Source: Clostridia bacterium (GTDB taxonomy: Bacteria; Bacillota; Clostridia; Monoglobales; Monoglobaceae). Taken from it: 5,633 bases of DNA. The stretch is taken from positions 1-5,633 of the forward strand of contig JAFQRU010000073.1 in assembly GCA_017409915.1 (NCBI GenBank), in the 5' to 3' direction. Numbering within the stretch: position 1 is the first letter of the stretch; each line of letters opens with the position of its first letter. Under the pieces are notes generated by a model that did no database searches, had not been told where the DNA came from, and saw nothing but the letters and a program-made list of their open reading frames with translations. A program made the position numbers and the translations under genes. Below are positions 1-5,633 of the stretch, piece by piece.

Positions 1-375
1 GCTGCAAAAGCTATCGGTCTTGTAATTCCTGAACTCAATGGCAAACTCATCGGTGCTGCTCAGCGTGTACCCGTGCCCACAGGTTCTACAACAATCCTTA
101 CAGCTGTTGTTAAGGGTAAGGACATCACAAAGGAAGGAATCAACGCTGCTATGAAGGCTGCTTCTTCTGCATCCTTTGGTTACAACGAAGACGAAATCGT
201 ATCTTCTGATATCGTTGGTATCACATACGGTTCACTCTTTGATGCAACTCAGACAATGGTTGCTCCTATCGCTGATGACCTTTACGAAGTACAGGTTGTT
301 TCCTGGTATGACAACGAAAACTCATACACAAGCCAGATGGTTAGAACAATCAAATACTTTGCTGAACTCGGCTAA
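1..375 (+). CDS. gap: Glyceraldehyde-3-phosphate dehydrogenase, C-terminal 124 residues (5' end outside window)
   Basis: Cytoplasmic glycolytic enzyme that oxidises and phosphorylates glyceraldehyde 3-phosphate to 1,3-bisphosphoglycerate with NAD. Only the C-terminal part of the catalytic domain is present, open from base 1 to the TAA at 373-375. Numbering from the window edge, the phosphate-binding stretch GAAQRVPVPTGS lies at residues 18-29 (with the conserved Arg22), the FGYNEDEIVSSD segment follows, and the near-invariant WYDNENSY, which supplies the Asn contacting the nicotinamide, is at 102-109. The catalytic Cys and the Rossmann domain lie upstream of the window. The ATG at 73 is an internal Met-coding position within the conserved domain, not a start. 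A strong terminator directly follows, so gap is transcriptionally separate from the downstream operon. Family identity is near certain; the isozyme (NAD or NADP type) cannot be judged from this part. Confidence 0.97.
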   Translation, partial: AAKAIGLVIPELNGKLIGAAQRVPVPTGSTTILTAVVKGKDITKEGINAAMKAASSASFGYNEDEIVSSDIVGITYGSLFDATQTMVAPIADDLYEVQVVSWYDNENSYTSQMVRTIKYFAELG

Positions 376-387
376 TATTTAAAAATT

Positions 388-418
388 AAAGCCACTCCAA
401 ATTGGAGTGGCTTTTTTT
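388..418 (+). terminator. Intrinsic terminator of gap
   Basis: Thirteen bases after the gap stop, AAAGCCACTCC (388-398) pairs perfectly with GGAGTGGCTTT (404-414) around the loop AAATT. The distal stem runs into a seven-T tract (412-418). The GC-rich core plus T tract is a textbook Rho-independent terminator, and the flanking A run could let it work in the reverse direction too. Confidence 0.95.
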
Positions 419-522
419 AATGGGATAAGAAAAATCTTTGGAATGGGCAAACTGAGTCCGAAGCCGTATACAGATACTGCGAGAGGCGAAGTTTGTTCAT
501 AGCAAAAATACAATTTAAATTT

Positions 523-550
523 GAAAAACCGAACCCTTTCGGTTTTTCTT
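523..550. terminator. Terminator-like hairpin in the gap-glgP intergenic region
   Basis: GAAAAACCGAA (523-533) pairs perfectly over 11 bp with TTCGGTTTTTC (538-548) around the loop CCCT. The CCGAA/TTCGG core is flanked by A on one side and by TTTTTCTT on the other, the layout of a short bidirectional intrinsic terminator. It could end a small transcript made from the left half of the 419-638 element, or act as an attenuator upstream of the phosphorylase. The core is only five strong pairs, so efficiency is uncertain. Confidence 0.5.
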
Positions 551-569
551 CATCTTTAAAACTAAAATC

Positions 570-595
570 AAAAGGATATTGCCTTTTTGTTTTTA
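570..595. terminator. Second, weaker A/T-flanked hairpin
   Basis: AAAAGG (570-575) pairs with CCTTTT (582-587) around the loop ATATTG, followed by the T-rich run TGTTTTTAT. The stem is short, with only two G-C pairs, so this is at best a weak terminator or part of the larger fold of the 419-638 element. It lies between the two arms 502-511 and 603-612. Confidence 0.25.
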
Positions 596-692
596 TATTC
601 CAGTATTTTTGCGGTCCGGAGTTTTTTCTTATCCCATTTTGTTGCCCAAAAAGAATGAATTTTTCAAGATTTGTCAATAATAACCTTAATAA

Positions 693-703
693 AAGGAAAG
701 GAA
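693..703 (+). promoter_or_regulatory. Ribosome binding site that fixes the phosphorylase start at 712
   Basis: AAGGAAAGGAA, with AGGA at 699-702, ends about nine bases before the ATG at 712-714. This is the only good Shine-Dalgarno sequence in the region. It argues for the 712 start rather than the TTG at 493, which opens the longest frame but has no comparable site and lies inside the structured element. Confidence 0.8.
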
Positions 704-711
704 CAAATTTT

Positions 712-2982
712 ATGAGGGCGACAGACTTGCTTAAAAACTTTTTGGAAAAGGACATTTCTTCCTGCACGAACAGCGAAATTTATTTTGCATTGGTTAAGAC
801 TATCAAGCATCTTGCAAAAGAAAAGCGGACAAAGGAAACCAAGAAAAAGCTTTATTATGTTTCGGCAGAATTTCTTTTGGGGAGGCTTTTAACCAACAAC
901 CTTTTAAATCTTGGCATCTATGAGGAAATAGAGGACTTTCTCTCCAAAAACGGATATTCATTAGAAAAGTTTGAAGAAATGGAGGCGGAGCCATCACTAG
1001 GAAACGGTGGTCTTGGCCGTCTTGCCGCCTGCTTTTTAGACTCCATCGCAACCTTAAATCTATGCGGAGACGGAATTGGCCTTTGCTATCACTTTGGCCT
1101 TTTCAAGCAGGTCTTTAAAGACAGCAAGCAAACAGAAGAGATAAACCCATGGCTTGACGCATCAGGCTTTTTAGAGGGGGAAAACAAATCCTATACGGTC
1201 TCTTTTAAAGATTTTTCTGTTTCTGCAAGGCTTTTAAATCTTGATGTTATCGGCTATATGGGCGGAGTTAATTCTCTTCGTCTTTTTGATATAGAAACCA
1301 TTGACGAGGGCCTTGTTAAAAAAGGGATTGACTTTGATAAAGAGGATATTAAGAGAAACCTTACACTCTTTCTTTATCCTGACGACAGCGACGATAAGGG
1401 TCGGCTACTTCGGGTTTATCAGCAATATTTTATGGTTAGCTGCGCCGCTCAGCTCATTTTGGACGAATGCATTGAAAAGGGATGTAAGCTTTATGACCTT
1501 TCCGACTATGCCGTAATCCAGATTAACGACACTCACCCCTCAATGATTATTCCTGAGCTTATCCGTCTTTTAATGGAGAAAGGTCTTAGCCTTGACGATG
1601 CAATTTCCGCCGTTTCAAAAACTGTTGCCTACACAAACCACACAATCTTGGCCGAGGCTCTTGAAAAATGGGACATCTCATTTTTAAAAGAGGTTGCTCC
1701 GCAGATTGTTCCAATTATAGAAATCCTTGACGGCAGAGTGAGAAGAAAATTTCCTGATGAAACGGTTTATATAATTGACAAAGACGACAGAGTTCATATG
1801 GCGAATATGGACATCCACTACTGTTTCAGCGTAAACGGGGTGGCGGCTCTTCACACCTCTATTTTAAAAGAGAACGAGCTTTCCTCTTTCTATAAAATCT
1901 ACCCCGACAAATTCAACAACAAAACTAACGGCATAACCTTCCGCCGTTGGCTTCTTAATTCAAACAAACCTCTTACAGATTTAATTAAAGACAAAATCGG
2001 AAACGGCTTTAAGAAAGACCCAGCCGAACTTAAAAAGCTTAAAGATTATGCAAAGGACGAGAAATTCTTAAACCGCCTTTTAGAGATAAAACGGGAAAGC
2101 AAAAAACGCCTTTGCGACTATCTTTATAGAACTCAAAAGATAGCGCTTAACGAAAACTCCGTTTTTGATATGCAGATAAAGAGACTTCATGAATATAAAA
2201 GGCAGCAGCTTAACGCCCTTTATCTTATAGATAAATACTTTGAAATTAAAGAAGGAAAGCTTCCTCTCCGCCCCATAACCGCAATCTTCGGGGCAAAGGC
2301 GGCCCCGGCTTACACCATTGCAAAGGATATTATTCATCTTATCCTCTGCCTGGGCAAGCTTATAGAAGCCGACAAGGCTGTATCGCCTCATCTTAAAATT
2401 GTTATGGTGGAAAACTATAATGTAACAATTGCGGAAAAACTTATTCCTGCCTGCGACATTTCCGAACAGATTTCCCTTGCGTCGAAAGAGGCAAGCGGAA
2501 CGGGGAATATGAAGCTTATGTTAAATGGTGCTATAACTCTTGGAACAATGGACGGAGCCAATGTTGAAATTCATAAAATTGTTGGGGATGACAATATTTA
2601 TATCTTCGGGGAAGACAGCAAGACAGTTCTTCTCCGCTATAAGCAAAAAAATTATAAGAGCGAAGATTATTATCTTAAAAACCCTGCTCTTAAAAGGTGC
2701 GTTGATTTTATCACAGACGAAAAAATGAAGGAAATCGGAGACGAAAAGTCCCTTACCCGTCTTAAAACTGAGCTTTTAAAGAAAGATTATTTTATGACCT
2801 TCCCCGATTTTGAGAGCTATAAAGAAACCAAGGACAATGCGCTTTCAGACTATGAAGACCGCATTTCCTGGGCAGAAAAAATGCTTTATAATATCAGCGG
2901 TGCCTCATATTTCTCCTCAGACAGAACAATAAAAGAGTATAATGAAGATATTTGGCACTTAGAAGAAAGGAATAAAAAGTAA
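712..2982 (+). CDS. glgP: Glycogen/maltodextrin phosphorylase, GT35 family (756 aa)
   Basis: Cytoplasmic PLP enzyme that phosphorolyses alpha-1,4-glucans to release glucose 1-phosphate. Visible signatures in order: YYVSAEFLLGR near the N terminus, GNGGLGR at 97-103, NDTHP at 272-276, YTNHT with His310 (equivalent of the active-site His of rabbit phosphorylase), KTNGIT, KRLHEYKRQ with Lys490, Arg491 and Lys496 (phosphate- and PLP-contacting positions), and EASGTGNMK with the PLP Schiff-base Lys601. All expected catalytic residues are present. At 756 residues it is roughly 40-60 shorter than the E. coli and B. subtilis enzymes; much of the loss lies between NPWL (145-148) and YPDD (222-225). 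The start at 712 is chosen for its ribosome binding site and because homology begins there; a TTG at 493 would add 73 unlikely residues. Its stop overlaps the next start by one base, so it is the first gene of an operon with the PTS permease and phosphatase. Whether it prefers glycogen or maltodextrin cannot be read from sequence; the neighbours favour maltodextrin. The symbol is given by family, and malP would fit equally. Confidence 0.95.
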   Translation: MRATDLLKNFLEKDISSCTNSEIYFALVKTIKHLAKEKRTKETKKKLYYVSAEFLLGRLLTNNLLNLGIYEEIEDFLSKNGYSLEKFEEMEAEPSLGNGGLGRLAACFLDSIATLNLCGDGIGLCYHFGLFKQVFKDSKQTEEINPWLDASGFLEGENKSYTVSFKDFSVSARLLNLDVIGYMGGVNSLRLFDIETIDEGLVKKGIDFDKEDIKRNLTLFLYPDDSDDKGRLLRVYQQYFMVSCAAQLILDECIEKGCKLYDLSDYAVIQINDTHPSMIIPELIRLLMEKGLSLDDAISAVSKTVAYTNHTILAEALEKWDISFLKEVAPQIVPIIEILDGRVRRKFPDETVYIIDKDDRVHMANMDIHYCFSVNGVAALHTSILKENELSSFYKIYPDKFNNKTNGITFRRWLLNSNKPLTDLIKDKIGNGFKKDPAELKKLKDYAKDEKFLNRLLEIKRESKKRLCDYLYRTQKIALNENSVFDMQIKRLHEYKRQQLNALYLIDKYFEIKEGKLPLRPITAIFGAKAAPAYTIAKDIIHLILCLGKLIEADKAVSPHLKIVMVENYNVTIAEKLIPACDISEQISLASKEASGTGNMKLMLNGAITLGTMDGANVEIHKIVGDDNIYIFGEDSKTVLLRYKQKNYKSEDYYLKNPALKRCVDFITDEKMKEIGDEKSLTRLKTELLKKDYFMTFPDFESYKETKDNALSDYEDRISWAEKMLYNISGASYFSSDRTIKEYNEDIWHLEERNKK
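2964..2971 (+). promoter_or_regulatory. Ribosome binding site of the PTS gene, inside the glgP coding end
   Basis: AGAAAGGA lies within the last codons of the phosphorylase gene, 10 bases before the ATG at 2982. Stop and start share a base in TAATG, so initiation is probably coupled to termination of the upstream gene. Confidence 0.7.
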
Positions 2983-5108
2983 TGAAAAACAAGAAGATAC
3001 CAAAAGTTATCTCCCCTATCTTAGGGGAAATTGTCCCTCTCCGAAAGGTCCCTGACTCCACCTTTTCGGAAAAAATTTTGGGGGACGGAGTTGCGATTAT
3101 CCCCAAAGACGGGAAAATTTTAAGCCCGGTTGACGGAGAGCTTACCAATATCGCCTCAACAAAACACGCTTTCAGTTTTACAGGGGATAACGGCCTTGAA
3201 GTTTTAATCCACATTGGACTTGATACGGTTTCTCTGGGCGGAAAAGGCTTTACGGTCTTTAAAAAAGAAGGGGATAAGGTCAAGGCAGGGGACCTTATTG
3301 CAGAGGTTGACCTTAGCGTTCTTAAAAACAACAATATAAACCCCATAACCCCTGTTATTGTCTGCAATCTCCCTGAGGGAGCAGAAATAAAACCCCAAAG
3401 CGACTCTCTTAAAAATCCAAAAGAAACCCTTTTCACAGTTTCTCTCCCGTCGGAAGAGCCTGATACAAAGGGAGCAGGAAAGGGGAAAGTTTTCGACTTC
3501 CTCCAAAAGCTGGGCAAGGTTTTGATGGTGGTTATCGCCGTTATGCCTGCGGCGGGAATTATGATAAGCATAGGAAAGCTTATCTCAATGTCGGGGGGCG
3601 ATGCTTCCATTGTTTTGCGCATAGGCAGTATCCTTGAAAATATCGGCTGGGCGATTATAGGAAATCTCCACATTCTATTCGCCGTGGCAATCGGCGGGTC
3701 CTGGGCAAAAGAGAGAGCAGGGGGAGCCTTTGCGGCACTTCTTGCATTTATTCTCATAAATAATATAACAGGAAACATTTTCGGCGTTACGGCAGATATG
3801 CTGGCAAATCCTGATGCCACAACCTATACCCTTTTCGGTCAGGAAATTGCCGTTAACGGATATTTTACTTCCGTTCTTGGCTCCCCTGCTCTTAATATGG
3901 GTGTTTTCGTGGGCATTATTTCAGGTTTCTTAGGGGGAATTGTTTATAATAAATACTATAATTTCAGAAAACTTCCCGATGTTTTGTCATTCTTTAACGG
4001 CAAACGATTTGTTCCGCTTGTTGTAATTTTCTATTCGGCTATTGCATCTTTAATTCTTTCTCTTATCTGGCCGTTTATCCAGATGGGGATTAACAAGTTC
4101 GGCCTTTGGATTGCATCTTCGGCGGATACTTCCCCAATCCTTGCGCCCTTTATTTACGGAACATTAGAGCGTCTTCTTCTCCCATTCGGGCTTCATCATA
4201 TGCTGACAATCCCTATGAACTACACCTCTTTCGGAGGCACTTATATAATTCAGACGGGGGCCAGCGCCGGCACAACCGTTTTCGGTCAGGACCCACTTTG
4301 GCTTGCCTGGATTTCTGACCTTATCGGCTTTAAAAACGCAGGGGACACAGCGTCATACACCGCACTCTTAAACGGAATTACTCCTGCAAGATTTAAAGTT
4401 GGGCAGATGATTGGCTCATCAGGTCTTCTTTTAGGGGTTGGCCTCGCTATGTATCGCAGAGTTGACAAGGACAAGCGGGCAAATTATAAATCTATGTTCC
4501 TCTCCGCAGGACTTGCGGTATTTTTAACGGGGGTAACAGAGCCTCTTGAATTTATGTTTATGTTCTGCGCAATCCCTCTTTATATTGTCTATTCCATTTT
4601 GCAGGGCATAGCCTTTGCCTCGGCGGGAATTATAAATTTAAGGCTCCACTCTTTCGGGAACATTGAACTTTTAACAAGGCTCCCTATGTCAATTAACGCA
4701 GGACTTTTAGGAGACATCATAAACTTTGTTTTAATCACAATTCTTTTCTTCGCCATAGGCTATTTCGTTGCATATTATATGATAGGAAAACTAGGCTATG
4801 CAACCCCGGGACGAATGGGGAATTACACCGACGCCCCCTTAGAAGAAGTTCCAAACGACAAAGAGGAAAAGAAAAACGACAAAGCGGAGAGAATTATTTC
4901 TCTCCTTGGCGGACGGGAAAATATTTCCTTGGTTGACGCTTGTATGACACGGCTTCGGATAACCGTCAAGGACCCCGAGAAAGTCGCCCCTCTTATTGAG
5001 TGGAAAAAAGAAGGAGCTCTTGGCCTTTTCGTCAAGGGTACAGGAGTTCAGGCGGTTTACGGACCTCAGGCAGACATTTTAAAGTCCGACATTAACGATA
5101 TTCTTTAA
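2982..5108 (+). CDS. PTS sugar permease, EIIA-EIIC-EIIB fusion of the glucose/maltose family (708 aa), probable maltose transporter
   Basis: Membrane permease that imports and phosphorylates a sugar using phosphoryl groups from HPr. Residues 1 to about 150 are a Crr-type EIIA: His62 in STKHAF and the phospho-accepting His77 in LIHIGLDTV have the same 15-residue spacing as His75/His90 of E. coli Crr. After a polar linker, about 171-615 is the multi-spanning EIIC, with VIAVMPAAGIMISIGK, WAKERAGGAFAALLAF, PFGLHH (His405/His406) and the sugar-site motif GVTEPLEF (517-524). A charged Lys/Glu/Asp linker leads to EIIB (about 633-708), with the phospho-accepting Cys654 in VDACMTRLRI. All three phosphotransfer sites are intact. 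From memory, the EIIC resembles streptococcal PtsG/MalT proteins (GLHHMLTIPMNYT, FGQDPLWLAW, ATPGR.GNY), which act on glucose or maltose. Those and B. subtilis PtsG run C-B-A, so the A-C-B order here is a permutation. The adjacent MapP-like phosphatase and phosphorylase favour maltose. Glucose or another glucoside remains possible. Confidence 0.93.
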   Translation: MKNKKIPKVISPILGEIVPLRKVPDSTFSEKILGDGVAIIPKDGKILSPVDGELTNIASTKHAFSFTGDNGLEVLIHIGLDTVSLGGKGFTVFKKEGDKVKAGDLIAEVDLSVLKNNNINPITPVIVCNLPEGAEIKPQSDSLKNPKETLFTVSLPSEEPDTKGAGKGKVFDFLQKLGKVLMVVIAVMPAAGIMISIGKLISMSGGDASIVLRIGSILENIGWAIIGNLHILFAVAIGGSWAKERAGGAFAALLAFILINNITGNIFGVTADMLANPDATTYTLFGQEIAVNGYFTSVLGSPALNMGVFVGIISGFLGGIVYNKYYNFRKLPDVLSFFNGKRFVPLVVIFYSAIASLILSLIWPFIQMGINKFGLWIASSADTSPILAPFIYGTLERLLLPFGLHHMLTIPMNYTSFGGTYIIQTGASAGTTVFGQDPLWLAWISDLIGFKNAGDTASYTALLNGITPARFKVGQMIGSSGLLLGVGLAMYRRVDKDKRANYKSMFLSAGLAVFLTGVTEPLEFMFMFCAIPLYIVYSILQGIAFASAGIINLRLHSFGNIELLTRLPMSINAGLLGDIINFVLITILFFAIGYFVAYYMIGKLGYATPGRMGNYTDAPLEEVPNDKEEKKNDKAERIISLLGGRENISLVDACMTRLRITVKDPEKVAPLIEWKKEGALGLFVKGTGVQAVYGPQADILKSDINDIL

Positions 5109-5109
5109 T

Positions 5110-5633
5110 ATGAAGCTTTTAACACTTAACACTCACAGCCTTATTGAAGAAGAATATGAAAAAAAGTGCTTGATTTTTGCCCGGGAAATTGTTAAAATAA
5201 AACCTGATGTTATTGCACTTCAAGAGGTAAATCAGGGGATTAATTCTCCCCTTTGTCCCTCCCCCGAAATTTTCGGATTTATAAAAGGAGATAACTTCAT
5301 TCCCCTTAAAATTGGCAATCACGCTTTAAGGGTTGCGAAAATCCTTAAAGAGCAGGGAGAAAATTATTTTTTCACCTGGGCAGGGATAAAATGCGGATAC
5401 GAAAAATTTGACGAGGGGCTTGCCCTCTTCTCCCGCCTGCCTTTTGAAGAAATAAAATCTTTTTATATTTCAAAGGGGACGGACTATAAAAATTTTCGGA
5501 CTCGCAAAGCACTATCCGTCAAAATCGGGAATAAGATTTTCTGCTCGGTTCACACGGGTTGGATGGGCGACACCGAAGAGCCTTTTTCCTATCAGCTTGA
5601 AAGTCTTAACCGCCACCTTTCCCCAAAAAGAGA
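5110..5633 (+). CDS. mapP: Endonuclease/exonuclease/phosphatase-fold protein, probable maltose 6'-phosphate phosphatase (first 174 aa, 3' end outside window)
   Basis: Probably a cytoplasmic metal-dependent phosphatase that converts the PTS product maltose 6'-phosphate to maltose. The frame is open to the window edge. EEP-superfamily motifs are visible: MKLLTLNTHS with Asn7, the metal-ligand Glu39 in ALQEVNQ, DEGLALFSRLP at 101-111, and His148 in SVHTGWMGD followed by EEPF. The stretch YISKGTDYKNFRTRK and the H-x-GW...EEPF pattern match what I recall of the MapP proteins of Enterococcus and Lactobacillus rather than DNA-repair nucleases or sphingomyelinases. The catalytic Asp of the D-F-N type motif and the terminal SDH would lie beyond the window. 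There is no signal peptide. The start is chosen because the conserved first strand begins right at Met1. It lies one base after the PTS stop and has no Shine-Dalgarno sequence, which points to translational coupling. Superfamily is confident; the exact substrate is inferred from resemblance and gene order. Confidence 0.8.
   Translation, partial: MKLLTLNTHSLIEEEYEKKCLIFAREIVKIKPDVIALQEVNQGINSPLCPSPEIFGFIKGDNFIPLKIGNHALRVAKILKEQGENYFFTWAGIKCGYEKFDEGLALFSRLPFEEIKSFYISKGTDYKNFRTRKALSVKIGNKIFCSVHTGWMGDTEEPFSYQLESLNRHLSPKR

Larger units (their letters stand above)
419..638. repeat. Structured 220-bp non-coding element with 16-bp perfect inverted termini (MITE-like or structured RNA)
   Basis: AATGGGATAAGAAAAA (419-434) is the exact reverse complement of 623-638, giving 16-bp perfect inverted ends 188 bases apart. 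Nested inside, GCAAAAATAC (502-511) is exactly complementary to GTATTTTTGC (603-612). Between those arms sit two hairpins, 523-548 and 570-587. The left end abuts the T tract of the gap terminator. I see no transposase, no rRNA or tRNA motif and no riboswitch core that I recognise. The region happens to be free of stops in the frame of the downstream phosphorylase, and on the opposite strand, but nothing in the translation looks like a known protein. A small non-autonomous mobile element (MITE-like) or a structured RNA are both possible. I found no clear target-site duplication; the bases outside each end are only T-rich. The inverted repeats are directly visible; the nature of the element is inference. 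Confidence 0.55.

Noticed and set aside
486..514. TACAAT at 509-514 as a -10 box inside the element
   Set aside because: It is one mismatch from consensus, but there is no -35 match at suitable spacing and the hexamer overlaps the inverted-repeat arm 502-511, so it is not supported as a promoter.
412..645. Target-site duplication flanking the 419-638 element
   Set aside because: Only T residues are shared on both sides. In such AT-rich sequence this does not support a duplication.
639..711. Possible promoter for the glgP operon, such as TTGTCA at 671-676 or AATAAT at 676-681
   Set aside because: No pair of -35 and -10 like hexamers has acceptable 16-18 base spacing. The AT-rich leader gives single matches by chance. 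The operon promoter could not be placed.
419..711. CcpA (cre) or LacI/MalR-type operator upstream of the operon
   Set aside because: Expected for a carbohydrate operon, but no sequence close to the cre pattern or a compact operator palindrome was seen outside the hairpins described.
417..767. 116-codon open frame on the minus strand across the structured element
   Set aside because: It starts inside glgP, runs through hairpins and ends in the gap terminator. It has no ribosome binding site pattern and no recognisable protein features.
2894..3820. 308-codon open frame on the minus strand
   Set aside because: It lies opposite the end of glgP and the start of the PTS gene, whose families and motifs are certain. 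The minus-strand protein is rich in Pro, Ser and Phe, with no recognisable domain, so it is a shadow frame.

Overview
The window looks like chromosomal DNA of a low-to-mid GC Bacillota (probably a clostridial-type Firmicute). It combines a Gram-positive-type GAPDH, an EIIC of the streptococcal PtsG/MalT type, AAAGGA-type ribosome binding sites and CTT-rich leucine codons. I cannot name the genus from the sequence alone.

Layout, all on the + strand: (1) 1-375 is the 3' end of gap (glyceraldehyde-3-phosphate dehydrogenase), closed by a strong intrinsic terminator at 388-418. (2) 419-711 holds no convincing gene. It contains a 220-bp, highly self-complementary element (419-638) with perfect 16-bp inverted termini, an internal 10-bp inverted repeat and two A/T-flanked hairpins, followed by a short leader with a good ribosome binding site. 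(3) 712-2982 is a compact glycogen/maltodextrin phosphorylase (GT35). (4) 2982-5108 is a sugar PTS permease with the domain order EIIA-EIIC-EIIB. It overlaps the phosphorylase stop by one base (TAATG). (5) 5110-5633 is the 5' part of an endonuclease/exonuclease/phosphatase-fold protein that resembles maltose 6'-phosphate phosphatase (MapP). It starts one base after the PTS stop and is cut by the window end.

The three downstream genes form a tightly coupled operon that makes sense as one pathway. The PTS protein would bring in maltose as maltose 6'-phosphate, the MapP-like phosphatase would remove the phosphate to give cytoplasmic maltose, and the GT35 phosphorylase would release glucose 1-phosphate from the maltodextrins made from it (probably with a 4-alpha-glucanotransferase encoded elsewhere). 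The substrate assignment is inference from family resemblance plus gene order. The enzyme classes themselves are clear from motifs. The two most unusual observations are the permuted A-C-B domain order of the permease and the structured element between gap and the operon.
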